DNA of 64,000 nt. It comes from Williamsia phyllosphaerae (GTDB taxonomy: Bacteria > Actinomycetota > Actinomycetes > Mycobacteriales > Mycobacteriaceae). Below, one piece after another: positions 36,455 through 45,405 of the stretch; position 1 is the first letter of the stretch, and each line of letters starts with the position of its first letter. The stretch covers positions 310,001-374,000 of the forward strand of contig NZ_BMCS01000001.1 in NCBI RefSeq assembly GCF_014635305.1, given 5' to 3'. The notes beneath the pieces are model-generated. The model had not been told where the DNA came from. It saw only the letters and a program-made list of their open reading frames with translations, and searched no databases. The translations under genes and the position numbers were made by a program.

Positions 36455-36994
36455 ATGGCAGCGGGTTCGGCGTCGGCAGAGATCGGGCGACGCGTCCGTG
36501 CGCTGCGGACCGAGCGAGGGCTCAGCCTGTCCGAGCTCGCACGCCGTTCCTCGGTCGGCAAGGGGTCGTTGTCGGAGATCGAGACCGGCCGGCGCAATCC
36601 GACCATCGAGACCCTCTACGCACTGTGTGCCCCACTCGGAGTGGCGATGTCCGCGCTGATCGGAACCCTGCAGGTGCGCACCAGCAGCGGCGGGATGGTG
36701 TCGACGACGCTCGACGTCCGCGAGTTGCCGGACTCGACCGTGGAGGTGTTCCGACTGCATTACGAGGCCGGGGCCGACCACACCTCCCCCGCCCACGTCG
36801 CCGGGGTGACCGAACATCTGACCGTGGTCGCGGGGCGTCTGCGGGTGGGTCCGGTCGACGCGATGCGGACCGTCGCGGCGGGTGAGTCGACGAGCTGGGT
36901 GAGCGACCGGCCGCATCGATACAGCGCGACCGAGGGTGCCGCGGAGGCGGTCGTCGTCATCGTCACGCCCCGGCATGGCACGATGAGCGCGTAG
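36455..36994 (+). CDS. XRE regulator with cupin domain
   Basis: A 179-residue regulator: HTH_3 (RALRTERGLSLSELARRSSVGKGSLSEIETGRRNP, residues 14-48) and a C-terminal cupin sensing domain (HTSPAHVAGVTEHLTVVAGRL). Such proteins repress transporters until a small ligand is bound. ATG is 6 nt after TAGGCT, without Shine-Dalgarno, hence likely leaderless. It probably regulates benE and itself. Confidence 0.88.
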   Translation: MAAGSASAEIGRRVRALRTERGLSLSELARRSSVGKGSLSEIETGRRNPTIETLYALCAPLGVAMSALIGTLQVRTSSGGMVSTTLDVRELPDSTVEVFRLHYEAGADHTSPAHVAGVTEHLTVVAGRLRVGPVDAMRTVAAGESTSWVSDRPHRYSATEGAAEAVVVIVTPRHGTMSA

Positions 36995-37015
36995 ACCGAC
37001 TATGGAGGAGCAGCT

Positions 37016-37516
37016 GTGAGCCTGGACGACCGTGCCCGCGGAGATGTGGGCCGAAACGTTTCTGCCATCCCGCTGAGTGACCCCCACGCGCCCGCCGAGC
37101 AGTCCGTCGGCGGACTCGTAAAGGACGCGACGACCCACATGTCGACGCTGTTCCGGTCGGAACTCGAGCTCGCGAAGACCGAGATCGTCGGTGAGGCCAA
37201 GAAGGCGGGCATCAGCGCGGCCCTGTTCATCGTCGCCGGCGCCATCGCGCTCTACGCCAGCTTCTTTTTCTTCTTCTTCCTCGCCGAACTGCTCGACGAG
37301 TGGCTGCCGCGCTGGGCCGCGTTCGGGATCGTGTTCCTGATCCTGCTGGTCATCGCGATCGTCGCGGGCATCGTCGGCTTCATCATCGTCAAGCGCATCC
37401 GCGGCCCGAAGAAGACCATCGACTCGGTCAAGGCCGTCCCGTCGGTGCTGCCCGGATCCGGCAAGGGCGCCCCGGCCGACCTCCCCGGCGGCCTGGGTTC
37501 GGCGCCACGCGGTTGA
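37016..37516 (+). CDS. Holin-like membrane protein (Rv3669 type)
   Basis: A 166-residue protein with a conserved soluble head (VKDATTHMSTLFRSELELAKTEI), then two membrane helices (about 70-95 and 105-135; the first has a run of Phe). It matches the phage_holin_3_6/actinobacterial membrane-protein family at the position of Rv3669 next to ephE. A GGAGG-type site precedes GTG 37016. It is not part of a prophage. Role unknown, perhaps envelope maintenance. Confidence 0.78.
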   Translation: MSLDDRARGDVGRNVSAIPLSDPHAPAEQSVGGLVKDATTHMSTLFRSELELAKTEIVGEAKKAGISAALFIVAGAIALYASFFFFFFLAELLDEWLPRWAAFGIVFLILLVIAIVAGIVGFIIVKRIRGPKKTIDSVKAVPSVLPGSGKGAPADLPGGLGSAPRG

Positions 37517-37528
37517 TCCGCCGTCACA

Positions 37529-38461
37529 GTGCCGGCGCCTGACCCGTCTTCGGTACGGATCGAGGGACCCTGGACGCATCTCGACGTCCGGGCCAACGGG
37601 ATACGCTTCCACGCCGTCGAGTGCGGTGACGGCAACACCGACCGACCCCTGGTGTTGCTGCTGCACGGGTTCGGCGAGTTCTGGTGGAGTTGGCGGCACC
37701 AGCTCGAGTCGCTGACCGCGCAGGGCTATCGCGCCGTCGCGCTCGATCTGCGTGGCTACGGCGACTCCGACAAGCCACCCCGCGGCTATGACGGTTGGAC
37801 CCTCGCCGGCGACACCAACGCCCTGATCCGTTCGCTCGGGCACGCTGACGCCGCGCTCGTCGGGCACGCCGACGGCGGTCTGGTCTGCTGGGCGACCGCC
37901 ACCCTGCACCCGCGCGCGGTCCGGTCCATCGCCGTCGTCGGATCACCCCACCCGCGGGCCCTGCGGTACGCGGTGGTGCGCGACGGTGCCCAGCGTTCGG
38001 CGTTCCTGAGCGGGTTCCTGGGCAACCAGCTGCCCCGCACGGCGGAGAAGACCCTGACCAAGTCGGACGGGGCGTTCATCGCGGACATGTTCGCCCGCCG
38101 CACCGCGTCGGCCTGGCAGCACACCGACGAATACGCCGAGGTAATCCGCCGCAATCGCGCCGCGATCCAGATCCCCGGAGTCGCGTTCTGCAGCCTGGAG
38201 TACCGGCGCTGGGCGTTCCGGTCACAACTGCGACGCGACGGGGTCAAGTTCCTCGCGCTGATGAACCAGCGCCTGCACATCCCGGTTCTCGCCGTCCGCG
38301 GACACCTCGACGACTACATGCTCACCGAGACCGTGTCGGCCAGCCGGTACTGGGCGTCCCGGATGACCTACGCCGAGGTCGACGGCAGCGGGCACTACGC
38401 GCACGAGGAGAACCCCGGCCAGACCGCCGAGCTGCTCCACGAACACCTTCAGCTCGTCTGA
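37529..38461 (+). CDS. ephE: EphE-like epoxide/alpha-beta hydrolase
   Basis: A 310-residue alpha/beta hydrolase. Oxyanion motif HGFGEFWWSW, nucleophile elbow GHADGG with Asp as the nucleophile typical of epoxide hydrolases, and catalytic His in GSGHYAHEE. Gene order next to the holin-like gene matches Rv3670 (EphE). It would open epoxides in lipids or detoxify them. It begins 12 bp after the previous stop. Confidence 0.82.
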   Translation: MPAPDPSSVRIEGPWTHLDVRANGIRFHAVECGDGNTDRPLVLLLHGFGEFWWSWRHQLESLTAQGYRAVALDLRGYGDSDKPPRGYDGWTLAGDTNALIRSLGHADAALVGHADGGLVCWATATLHPRAVRSIAVVGSPHPRALRYAVVRDGAQRSAFLSGFLGNQLPRTAEKTLTKSDGAFIADMFARRTASAWQHTDEYAEVIRRNRAAIQIPGVAFCSLEYRRWAFRSQLRRDGVKFLALMNQRLHIPVLAVRGHLDDYMLTETVSASRYWASRMTYAEVDGSGHYAHEENPGQTAELLHEHLQLV

Positions 38462-38471
38462 CCCCGGCGGG

Positions 38472-38975
38472 TCAGAGCATCTCGGTGGCGTAGGTCGGCG
38501 CAAGCTCGGCCGCCAGCCTCCGACGCTCGTCGATCTGATCCGGCGTCAACTCAGGCGGAGGACTCGTCCGAGTCGGGATGCGATCGCCCACCCGGTCGAA
38601 GAACTCGTCCTGCCCGGCCGGAGAACACAGGCACAGGACGTGCGCGTTTTTGTCGGACCGGTTGACGAAGTTGTGGGGCGCGTTGGCGGGGATGTTGACG
38701 GTGTTCCCGGCGGCCACGGTTGTCGTGGTGCCGCGAAAGGTGAACGCGATCTCACCGCTGAGGATGGTGAACATCTCCTCGAAGTCGTGGCGGTGTGGAG
38801 GCGGACCACCGCCCGGCGGGATCTCCATGTCGATCAGGCAGTACCGACCACCGGTCTGCTCACCGGTCACCAACACCGAGTAGGTGTCCCCGGCGAGGAA
38901 GATGTGCGCGACACCGGGATCGTCCCGGCCGGAGACGGTCAGTTCACGCGTCGGGTCGTCGTCGGGAATCGACAT
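38472..38975 (-). CDS. Cupin-domain protein
   Basis: A 167-residue single-domain cupin. Metal-binding cupin motif 1 is PPPHRHDFEEMFTILSGE, motif 2 is NIPANAPHNFVN. The His and Glu ligands are intact. GGAG lies 6 nt before ATG 38975; ATG 38987 would add 4 residues. Substrate unknown. It is 55 bp downstream of the lipase gene, same strand. Confidence 0.78.
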   Translation of the reverse strand: MSIPDDDPTRELTVSGRDDPGVAHIFLAGDTYSVLVTGEQTGGRYCLIDMEIPPGGGPPPHRHDFEEMFTILSGEIAFTFRGTTTTVAAGNTVNIPANAPHNFVNRSDKNAHVLCLCSPAGQDEFFDRVGDRIPTRTSPPPELTPDQIDERRRLAAELAPTYATEML

Positions 38976-39030
38976 CTGGGGCTCCATTTCGTGGGGGTCT
39001 GCGGGTGGCTCGCGCGAGGACGGTCGGAGG

Positions 39031-39924
39031 TCAGGCTCTGTCGAGGTGCGCGCGTAGGAACTCCCCCGCCGCATCGAGCGCAGCGGCTCCCTCGTCGAGG
39101 ATCGCGGCGAACGCCTGGAAGACGTGGGGTACGCCCGGGGTGATCTGCATGCTGATCTCGACGTCCGCTCTCGCCGCAGCGGCCGCCACGCGAATCGCGT
39201 CGTCGAGGAGGATCTCGTTCGATCCCGCCTGGACGAGCAACGGGGGAAGCCCGGTGAGATCAGCGTGCACAGGGCTCAGCAGCGGGTCGGACGCGTCGGA
39301 CGATCCGACGTAATCCGTCGCGCGCGTGCGCAATCCGGTAGCCGTCAGAGCGGGGTCGACCCCGGCTCTGGTGTCGATCGTCCCGCCGGACAGTGTCAGA
39401 TCCGCCCACGGGGAGAAGACGGCGGCCGCCGCGGGCATCGGCACATCACGGGCACGCAGTGCGACGAGCGTGGCCAGGACCAGGCCACCGCCCGCGGATT
39501 CACCCACGAAAGCGATCCGCCGGGGATCGGTCGACTCCAGGAGTGCCTCGTACACAGCGACCGCGTCGTCGAGTGCGGCGGGATAGGGCGACTCGGGCGC
39601 CAGTCGGTAGTCGACCGTGACACCCCGGACACCGGCGCGGCGCGCGAGATCACCGACGAGACCGACCGACGACGCGGCCGTCCCGAGCGCGTAGGCCCCG
39701 CCGTGCAGATACACCACCACGTCATCCGTGCTGACCCCCGCGATCTCGACCGACACGACCTCGACGCCGCCGAGCCGGTCCGGGGTCGCGACCACGTCGT
39801 CGGGTAGCGGGAACGCGGTGAACATCTCGACCAGCACCCGACGCTGTTCGTGGACGTCTCCCCCGAGGTCGAGGGGCCCGGTACGCAGCATCTCCGCGAC
39901 CACGCGCTTCTGGTCATCGGTCAT
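39031..39924 (-). CDS. Alpha/beta hydrolase of the HSL family
   Basis: A 297-residue esterase/lipase of the hormone-sensitive lipase family. Oxyanion motif HGGAYALG, nucleophile in GESAGGGLV, Asp in the DPLLSP region and His in GVPHVFQ. It hydrolyses short-chain esters. Divergent from a MarR regulator, with a palindrome between them, so regulation by that protein is likely. Confidence 0.85.
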   Translation of the reverse strand: MTDDQKRVVAEMLRTGPLDLGGDVHEQRRVLVEMFTAFPLPDDVVATPDRLGGVEVVSVEIAGVSTDDVVVYLHGGAYALGTAASSVGLVGDLARRAGVRGVTVDYRLAPESPYPAALDDAVAVYEALLESTDPRRIAFVGESAGGGLVLATLVALRARDVPMPAAAAVFSPWADLTLSGGTIDTRAGVDPALTATGLRTRATDYVGSSDASDPLLSPVHADLTGLPPLLVQAGSNEILLDDAIRVAAAAARADVEISMQITPGVPHVFQAFAAILDEGAAALDAAGEFLRAHLDRA

Positions 39925-39954
39925 GGTCGTGACACCCCTTCGCCCAATTGAGTA

Positions 39955-39975
39955 GCCGACTACGTAATAGTAGGC
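39955..39975. promoter_or_regulatory. MarR-type palindromic operator
   Basis: GCC-N1-ACTA-N5-TAGT-N1-GGC, a 21-bp palindrome, sits in the 83-bp divergent gap between the lipase and marR-like gene. Position and length fit a MarR dimer site controlling both genes. Confidence 0.6.
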
Positions 39976-40007
39976 GGCAACACTCCGAGCGCAACGGGAA
40001 AGGCAGA

Positions 40008-40490
40008 ATGTCGGACATGAGCAGTCGCGTTCCCGCCAACGCTCTCGAGAGCAGGTTCCCCGTCAGCTACTCGATCTACGCGATGGCCCGCATGCAACGA
40101 GCCATCGCCGCGGCCGGGCTCTCCGACCTCGGGCTGTTCCCCGCGCAGGAGATCCTGCTGACCGAACTCGATCGCGACGACGGCCAGTCGCAGAAGGCGC
40201 TCGCGGAGACGATGGGGATCAGCCACGTGACGGTGGCGAAGATGTCGGCGCGACTGGAGCGCGCCGGACTGGTGGTCCGGCGTACCTCACCGACCGACCG
40301 ACGGGTCAGCCTCGTCCATCTCACCCCGGCCGGACAAAGCGCACAGGAGGGCATCCGTGCCGTCTGGGCGGAACTCGAGACGATCGTCAACCGCGAACTC
40401 GACCCACAGGCCAGACAGGACTATCTGGCCGGTGCCACCAGGATCCGTCGTGCGCTCGACGAGGCGGGTTCAGACGACACCGGCGGGTAA
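40008..40490 (+). CDS. MarR-family regulator
   Basis: A 160-residue winged-helix regulator: dimer helices at both ends, HTH in SQKALAETMGISHVTVAKMSARLE and the wing VVRRTSPTDRRVSLVHLT. AAAGGC lies just before ATG 40008. It likely represses the divergent alpha/beta hydrolase-cupin pair and itself through the palindrome at 39955-39975. Confidence 0.87.
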   Translation: MSDMSSRVPANALESRFPVSYSIYAMARMQRAIAAAGLSDLGLFPAQEILLTELDRDDGQSQKALAETMGISHVTVAKMSARLERAGLVVRRTSPTDRRVSLVHLTPAGQSAQEGIRAVWAELETIVNRELDPQARQDYLAGATRIRRALDEAGSDDTGG

Positions 40491-40509
40491 CGCCGGTCCT
40501 TCGTCAGCA

Positions 40510-41709
40510 CTAGCCCGAGTGCACGCAGGACATGGTGTCGACGGCGGAGTTGCGGCCCTCGGACGCCTGCAGGTTGTCCTGGACCTGCTTGGCGGTGAGC
40601 ACGAAACCGGTCTCGCTGGAGGTGTCCTCGGCCGCACCGAAGATCACCCCGAGCACCTGCCCGTCCGAGTCGATCAGCGGTCCACCGGAATTGCCCTGCC
40701 GGATGGATCCACGGACGGTGTAGACCTCGCGTCGCACCTGGCCGTCGCGGTAGATGTCCGGGCCGGACAGGTTCACCACCTCGCGGATGCGTTCCGGGCT
40801 CGCGGTGAACGGACCCGCCTCCGGGTACCCCAGCGCGATGGCGTCGTCGCCGGTGTTCGCCGGCTGGTCGACGAAGTCGAGGGCCGGCGCGGTGAGTCCG
40901 GGGACATCGAGCACGGCGATGTCGTTGCGGTAGTCGAACAGCACCACGGTGGCGTCCAACGGACCGTCGTTCGACTGCACCTTCAGGGTGCGGGTGCCCG
41001 CGACCACGTGCGCGTTGGTCATCACCCGCTCGGGCGAGACGACGAAGCCGCTGCCCTCGAGTGCCTGGTTGCAACTCGGCGCGATGCCCTCGATCTTGAC
41101 GACGCTGGGCCGGACCTGGCTGATCACCGGCAGGTTGAGCAGGGTGCCGTCGGGAGGGTTGACGTTGGTGATCGGGGTGCGACCGAACGGGCCGATGACC
41201 TCGGGCAGACCCGAGTCGTCGAGCAGCGAGCTGAAGTCGCTCGGCAGCTCGCGCAACCATTGCGGGGCAACCTGATCGACCCCGCTGAGCACCTTCGACC
41301 CGCGCACGGCGTTGGCGATGGACGGTTCGGCGGCACTGCTGACCGGGATGGCCAACAACCACGCAGCGACCAGCACGGCGACGGCCTGCAACAACGACCC
41401 GATGCCGCTGTCGGCGCGCCGGAAGGCCGCCGAGCGGATGCCGCTGCGTGCGGCCCGGCCGAGCACCATCCCCGACACCTCGCCGATGACCACCAGCAAC
41501 ACGAGCAGTCCGACGCCGACGACGAGTCGCCACCGGCGGTCGCCGATGTGATCGATGATGTGCGGCGCCAACATGATCCCGGCGACGGCGCCGAGAACGA
41601 CCCCGAGGAACGCGAGCCCCGACGCGAGGGCGCCCTGGCGGTATCCCGATGCGGCGGCCAGCAGGGCCACCACGACGACGGCGACGTCGACCCACGCCGA
41701 CCCGGTCAT
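40510..41709 (-). CDS. marP: MarP-like acid-resistance serine protease
   Basis: A 399-residue membrane-bound protease: four N-terminal helices (to about residue 150, CvpA-like) and a periplasmic chymotrypsin-fold domain. The catalytic His is in TNAHVV, Asp in NDIAVLDV and Ser in RQGNSGGP. It matches Rv3671c, needed for pH homeostasis and peptidoglycan hydrolase processing at low pH. The start overlaps the nudix stop by 4 nt; last gene of the nth-TlpA-NUDIX-marP operon. Confidence 0.9.
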   Translation of the reverse strand: MTGSAWVDVAVVVVALLAAASGYRQGALASGLAFLGVVLGAVAGIMLAPHIIDHIGDRRWRLVVGVGLLVLLVVIGEVSGMVLGRAARSGIRSAAFRRADSGIGSLLQAVAVLVAAWLLAIPVSSAAEPSIANAVRGSKVLSGVDQVAPQWLRELPSDFSSLLDDSGLPEVIGPFGRTPITNVNPPDGTLLNLPVISQVRPSVVKIEGIAPSCNQALEGSGFVVSPERVMTNAHVVAGTRTLKVQSNDGPLDATVVLFDYRNDIAVLDVPGLTAPALDFVDQPANTGDDAIALGYPEAGPFTASPERIREVVNLSGPDIYRDGQVRREVYTVRGSIRQGNSGGPLIDSDGQVLGVIFGAAEDTSSETGFVLTAKQVQDNLQASEGRNSAVDTMSCVHSG

Positions 41710-42476
41710 CGCTGACCCGCCCGGTCCAGCATGTCGCCGAGGTCACGGACGTCGTCGGTGTCCCACGGGATGTCCCATCCCGCGGTCTCGAAGATCGCAG
41801 CCAGCAGTCCGCCGGTGAAGCCCCACACGAGCATGTCCTCCACCCAGAAGGCCGGGCCCCGATAGACCCGCCCTCCCATCACCGAGCGCTGCACCTGAAA
41901 ACGATTGTCCGGAGAGAGTAAGTCGCGCAGCGGTACTCGCGCGACCCGGGCGGTCTCGCCCTGATCGACCGCGCGGACCGGGCCCGGCGTGGGCCAGTGG
42001 GCGATCACGGGCACGACGTCGAATCCCGACGGCGGCACCGGGAACGACCGCAGCTGCGCGACCGGTACGACGCTGTCCGGCGCGAGTCCGGTCTCCTCCT
42101 GCGCCTCCCGCAGCGCGGTCCCCACGGGGTAGTCGTCCCCCGGGTCGACGGCTCCGCCGGGGAAGGCGACCTGTCCGGGGTGGTTGCGCAGGGTGTTCGC
42201 CCGCTGGGTGAGCAGCACGTCGGCGTCGACCGGCGGTGTCCCGTCCTCGGCGGTGTCGAACGATCCGCCGAACAGCACGAGGACCGACGCCGGCCGGGCG
42301 CTGCGTTTGCGGGTGAGCGCGAGGAGTTTGGTGCGGTCGCCGCCGCGGTTGTTCACGCTGTCGGTGACCCCGTCGACGTTGTCGGTGAGCGATCGCAGCC
42401 ACGACGGGATCGCGTCGTTCGACGTCAGCGGTCCGGCGGCGGTGCGGGCACCGTCGCCGCCTGTCCGGTCGGTCAC
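41706..42476 (-). CDS. NUDIX hydrolase, CoA-pyrophosphatase type
   Basis: A 256-residue NUDIX protein of the NUDT7/CoAse type. The Nudix box runs GGAVDPGDDYPVGTALREAQEE then ETG, with the CoA-specific upstream region LLTQRANTLRNHPGQVAFPGG. It cleaves CoA or oxidised CoA in the cytoplasm. GTG 42476 overlaps the thioredoxin gene's stop by 4 nt. Matches Rv3672c. Confidence 0.85.
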   Translation of the reverse strand: MTDRTGGDGARTAAGPLTSNDAIPSWLRSLTDNVDGVTDSVNNRGGDRTKLLALTRKRSARPASVLVLFGGSFDTAEDGTPPVDADVLLTQRANTLRNHPGQVAFPGGAVDPGDDYPVGTALREAQEETGLAPDSVVPVAQLRSFPVPPSGFDVVPVIAHWPTPGPVRAVDQGETARVARVPLRDLLSPDNRFQVQRSVMGGRVYRGPAFWVEDMLVWGFTGGLLAAIFETAGWDIPWDTDDVRDLGDMLDRAGQR

Positions 42477-43168
42477 AGGCTCGTGCCGAGGTATTGGTTC
42501 ACCGAATCGGTGACCGCCTGGGTGTCGGCGTAGACGGTGGGCAGCACCTTCGCGACGGTGCCGTCGGCCCGCACGAGGATGGACACCGGGTAGGCACGCG
42601 GGGCGCCGAGTGCGGCCGCGATCCTCGACTCGGTGTCGACGACCGACGGCAGGTGCACGTCGATCTCGGAGAGGAGGCCGAGGGCGAGCACGGGGTTCTC
42701 CGATCCCTCCTTGGCCTGTACCGCCAGCACCTGCACCCGGTCGCCGGCGATGCGCGCGAAGTCGGCGACCGACGGCAGTTCCTTGCGGCACGGCAGGCAC
42801 CACGGCGCCCAGAAGTTGATGAGCAGGGGCTTGCCCGCGGTGGCGGCTCCGAGGTCGACCGTGCCGGGCCCGCCGAGACACGGCGCGGCGACCCCCTTGA
42901 GGACCGACGTGGCCGGAGCGGGCGCGGTGCCGGTGGGACACGGGGCGAGAGCCGCCCGGGTGCGCGCGGCGGAGAGGTCGTCGGCGCTCACCGACGCGGT
43001 CGCCCCGGGGATCGGCCCCGCCGACGCCGCCGGGTTGCCGGATCCGAGTCCGTCGTCGGTCGATGCCGAACCCCGCGGCCAGATGGCGGCGATCAGGGCC
43101 ACCACGACGATCAAGGCGGCGATGGTCCAGCGTGCCGACGCGGGCACACGCGACAGACGGCTGATCAC
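42473..43168 (-). CDS. Membrane-anchored TlpA-like thioredoxin
   Basis: A 231-residue protein with an N-terminal membrane anchor ([18 protein letters not shown]) and an extracytoplasmic thioredoxin domain with active site WCLPC ([15 protein letters not shown]). An extra pair of cysteines (PCP and PCL) precedes it. It likely reduces or forms disulfides outside the membrane. GTG 43168 overlaps the nth stop by 4 nt. Matches Rv3673c. Confidence 0.85.
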   Translation of the reverse strand: MISRLSRVPASARWTIAALIVVVALIAAIWPRGSASTDDGLGSGNPAASAGPIPGATASVSADDLSAARTRAALAPCPTGTAPAPATSVLKGVAAPCLGGPGTVDLGAATAGKPLLINFWAPWCLPCRKELPSVADFARIAGDRVQVLAVQAKEGSENPVLALGLLSEIDVHLPSVVDTESRIAAALGAPRAYPVSILVRADGTVAKVLPTVYADTQAVTDSVNQYLGTSL

Positions 43169-43968
43169 TCCGACACCCCGGCCAGCGCGAGCAGGTGGTC
43201 GGTCTCGGGACCCTTCACCAGCTTGGCCGCGGCGGCCTTGTCGGTCGGGCCCTCGCCGTACGACGGGCAGTCGGCCGCGAGCACGCACACCCCACAGGCC
43301 GGCTTCTTCGCGTGACAGACGCGACGCCCGTGGAAGATGACCCGATGCGAGAGGTCGGTCCAGTTCTTGCGTTCGATCAACTCGCCGACCGCGTGCTCGA
43401 CCTTGACCGGATCGGTCTCGCTGGTCCAGTTCCAGCGACGGACCAGACGTCCGAAGTGCGTGTCGACGGTGATGCCGGGCACACCGAACGCGTTGCCCAG
43501 CACCACGTTCGCCGTCTTGCGGCCGAACCCCGGAAGGGTGACGAGATCCTCGAGACGGCCGGGCACCTCACCGTCGAAGCGTTCCAGCAACGCCTGGCCG
43601 AGCCCCATGATCGAGTTGGCCTTGTTCCGATAGAACCCGGTGGTGCGCACCATCTCCTCGAGCTCCTCGCGCTGCGCACCCGCGTAGGCGGCGGCGTCGG
43701 GGTATCTGCGGAACAGGGCCGGCGTCACCATGTTGACGCGCACGTCGGTGCACTGCGCCGACAGGATGGTCGCGACCGACAGTTCGAGCGGCGTCGTGAA
43801 ATCGAGTTCGCAGTACACGTGCGGGAACGCGGTCTGCAGCTCGCGGTCCATCCGACGCGCGCGGCGGACGAGTCCGGTGCGCGTCTCGGTACCGCGTTGC
43901 GCGGCGCTCTTGCGGCGAGATCGCGGCGCAGCTGCGGCCGGCGCTTCTCGTGATGGATCCGTGGTCAC
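43165..43968 (-). CDS. nth: Endonuclease III
   Basis: A 267-residue HhH-GPD glycosylase/AP lyase. The catalytic Lys-region and HhH hairpin is [22 protein letters not shown], the Asp in VDTHFGR and the [4Fe-4S] loop is [17 protein letters not shown]. It removes oxidised pyrimidines. The N-terminus has a basic tail. TACCCT lies 7 nt before GTG 43968 without Shine-Dalgarno, suggesting a leaderless mRNA. First gene of the overlapping operon. Confidence 0.93.
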   Translation of the reverse strand: MTTDPSREAPAAAAPRSRRKSAAQRGTETRTGLVRRARRMDRELQTAFPHVYCELDFTTPLELSVATILSAQCTDVRVNMVTPALFRRYPDAAAYAGAQREELEEMVRTTGFYRNKANSIMGLGQALLERFDGEVPGRLEDLVTLPGFGRKTANVVLGNAFGVPGITVDTHFGRLVRRWNWTSETDPVKVEHAVGELIERKNWTDLSHRVIFHGRRVCHAKKPACGVCVLAADCPSYGEGPTDKAAAAKLVKGPETDHLLALAGVSE

Positions 43969-44110
43969 CCGAGTAAGGGTACTGAGCAGACCTGAAGGCG
44001 ATCTTCAGCATCGGGTCACGGCTCGGCGGGTGGGGTCGCGGAGGTAACGCTTGGGTTCCACCTCGGGTTTCGTTGCCCTTCCGAGACCTGGGTTGTGTTT
44101 ACTGACCTTC

Positions 44111-44371
44111 ATGCACGGACTCGCTGTACTGCTGTTCCCGGCGGTGCTCATGTTGTTCGCGTTGGCCATGGAGAAGATGGAATCGCGGATCGACGACGTG
44201 AGCGTCAACCGCGACCAGGTCGAGGAGTTCCTCGAAAGCGCAGCTCCTGAGCAGATGGTCACGCTGGCCGAGGACGGCTTCCCCGCCGCGCTCGACGAGT
44301 TCCGCAGCCGCCGCGACTCGTCGGAAGCCGAGTCGTTCGACTCCCCGACCGAGTCGAGCCGCGCCAGCTGA
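44111..44371 (+). CDS. Small membrane protein (Rv3675 type)
   Basis: An 86-residue protein with one N-terminal hydrophobic helix (LAVLLFPAVLMLFALAM) and an acidic, charged C-terminal half (EQMVTLAEDGFPAALDEFRSRR). Position between nth and crp matches Rv3675, a conserved actinobacterial membrane protein. No motif gives a function. ATG 44111 is the start that includes the helix. Confidence 0.68.
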   Translation: MHGLAVLLFPAVLMLFALAMEKMESRIDDVSVNRDQVEEFLESAAPEQMVTLAEDGFPAALDEFRSRRDSSEAESFDSPTESSRAS

Positions 44372-44545
44372 TCACCGCGGTTCGATGACCTCCCAACCGG
44401 GCAGGTGAGGCGCTGTTGGACGTTCGTCGAACTCCGCTCGGGCTATGGCCGTAGACTTCATCACAACGAGTGACGAATCCAACATTCGGACATCACAATC
44501 TATGCGCGGGGCAGCTCCCCGCGGCACCCTCAGAAAGGGGCGTAC
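44372..44545 (+). promoter_or_regulatory. crp promoter and leader hairpin
   Basis: TAGACT at about 44452-44457 is a likely -10, giving a leader of about 80 nt. Within it CGCGGGG (44505-44511) pairs with CCCCGCG (44517-44523) around a CAGCT loop, ahead of the AAAGGGG Shine-Dalgarno. The hairpin could tune crp translation. Confidence 0.5.
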
Positions 44546-45220
44546 GTGGAGGAAGTACTGGCCAGGGCCGGCATCTTTCAGGGAGTGGAGCCCAGCGCTG
44601 TCGCGGCGCTGACCAAGCAGCTCCAGCCTGTCGATTTCCCGCGCGGTCACGTCATCTTCAACGAGGGCGAGCCAGGCGATCGCCTTTACATCATCCTCGC
44701 GGGCAAGGTGAAGGTCGGCCGACGCTCGGTCGACGGCCGCGAGAACCTGCTCACGATCATGGGACCGTCGGACATGTTCGGCGAGCTGTCCATCTTCGAC
44801 CCCGGCCCACGCACCTCCTCGGCGACCACGGTCACCGAGGTCCGCGCGGTGTCGATGGATCGCGACGCGCTCAAGGCATGGATCGCCGACCGCCCCGAGA
44901 TCGCCGAGCAGCTGCTGCGCGTGCTGGCCCGTCGTCTGCGCCGCACCAACAACAACCTCGCCGACCTCATCTTCACCGACGTCCCGGGTCGTGTCGCCAA
45001 GCAGCTGCTGCAGCTCGCCCAGCGATTCGGCACCCAGGAGGCCGGTGCGCTGCGCGTGACGCACGACCTCACGCAGGAGGAGATCGCCCAGCTCGTCGGC
45101 GCATCGCGCGAGACCGTCAACAAGGCGCTTGCCGACTTCGCCCAGCGTGGCTGGCTGCGACTCGAGGGCAAGAGCGTCCTCATCGCCGACTCCGAGCGTC
45201 TGGCCCGCCGCGCGCGCTGA
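44546..45220 (+). CDS. crp: Crp/Fnr-family cAMP-responsive regulator
   Basis: A 224-residue CRP: the cyclic-nucleotide pocket is [18 protein letters not shown] (phosphate-binding Arg-Thr-Ser), a long C-helix follows, and the HTH is [23 protein letters not shown]. Length and sequence style equal Rv3676 of M. tuberculosis and GlxR. CRP-like sites in this window lie before the Ms1-like RNA and acs, so these are predicted targets. GTG with AAAGGGG upstream. Confidence 0.93.
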   Translation: MEEVLARAGIFQGVEPSAVAALTKQLQPVDFPRGHVIFNEGEPGDRLYIILAGKVKVGRRSVDGRENLLTIMGPSDMFGELSIFDPGPRTSSATTVTEVRAVSMDRDALKAWIADRPEIAEQLLRVLARRLRRTNNNLADLIFTDVPGRVAKQLLQLAQRFGTQEAGALRVTHDLTQEEIAQLVGASRETVNKALADFAQRGWLRLEGKSVLIADSERLARRAR

Positions 45221-45224
45221 CCTC

Positions 45225-45292
45225 GATCCGCTCCGCTTTCAACGATCCGCTCCGGTTGCAACCGGAGCGGATTGTTGTATCCGGAGCGGATA
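45225..45292. repeat. Repeated palindromic element after crp
   Basis: ATCCGCTCC appears forward at 45226 and 45245 and inverted at 45264-45272 and about 45284-45291. The central pair forms a perfect 28-bp palindrome (45245-45272). The last unit is itself ATCCG-GAG-CGGAT. Downstream of crp it may terminate transcription; the four-copy design is more than a terminator needs. Confidence 0.6.
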
Positions 45293-45405
45293 CGCGGCAC
45301 CTTCTCGAATCCGCGGCATCTGTAGGTGCCGCACATGAGCGCAACTGCCGCGGATGGCGCTGATTCACTACGGACGATCTCAGCGCACTAAGTAAGGTCA
45401 GGTGT

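Noticed and set aside
37016..37516. Prophage holin
   Set aside because: No phage genes around it; position and sequence fit the conserved Rv3669-type membrane protein.
34601..37909. 1102-codon open frame on the minus strand
   Set aside because: It runs antisense through the XRE-cupin, holin-like and ephE genes and only its last 167 codons (SRPBCC protein) have family features; high GC keeps antisense frames open.
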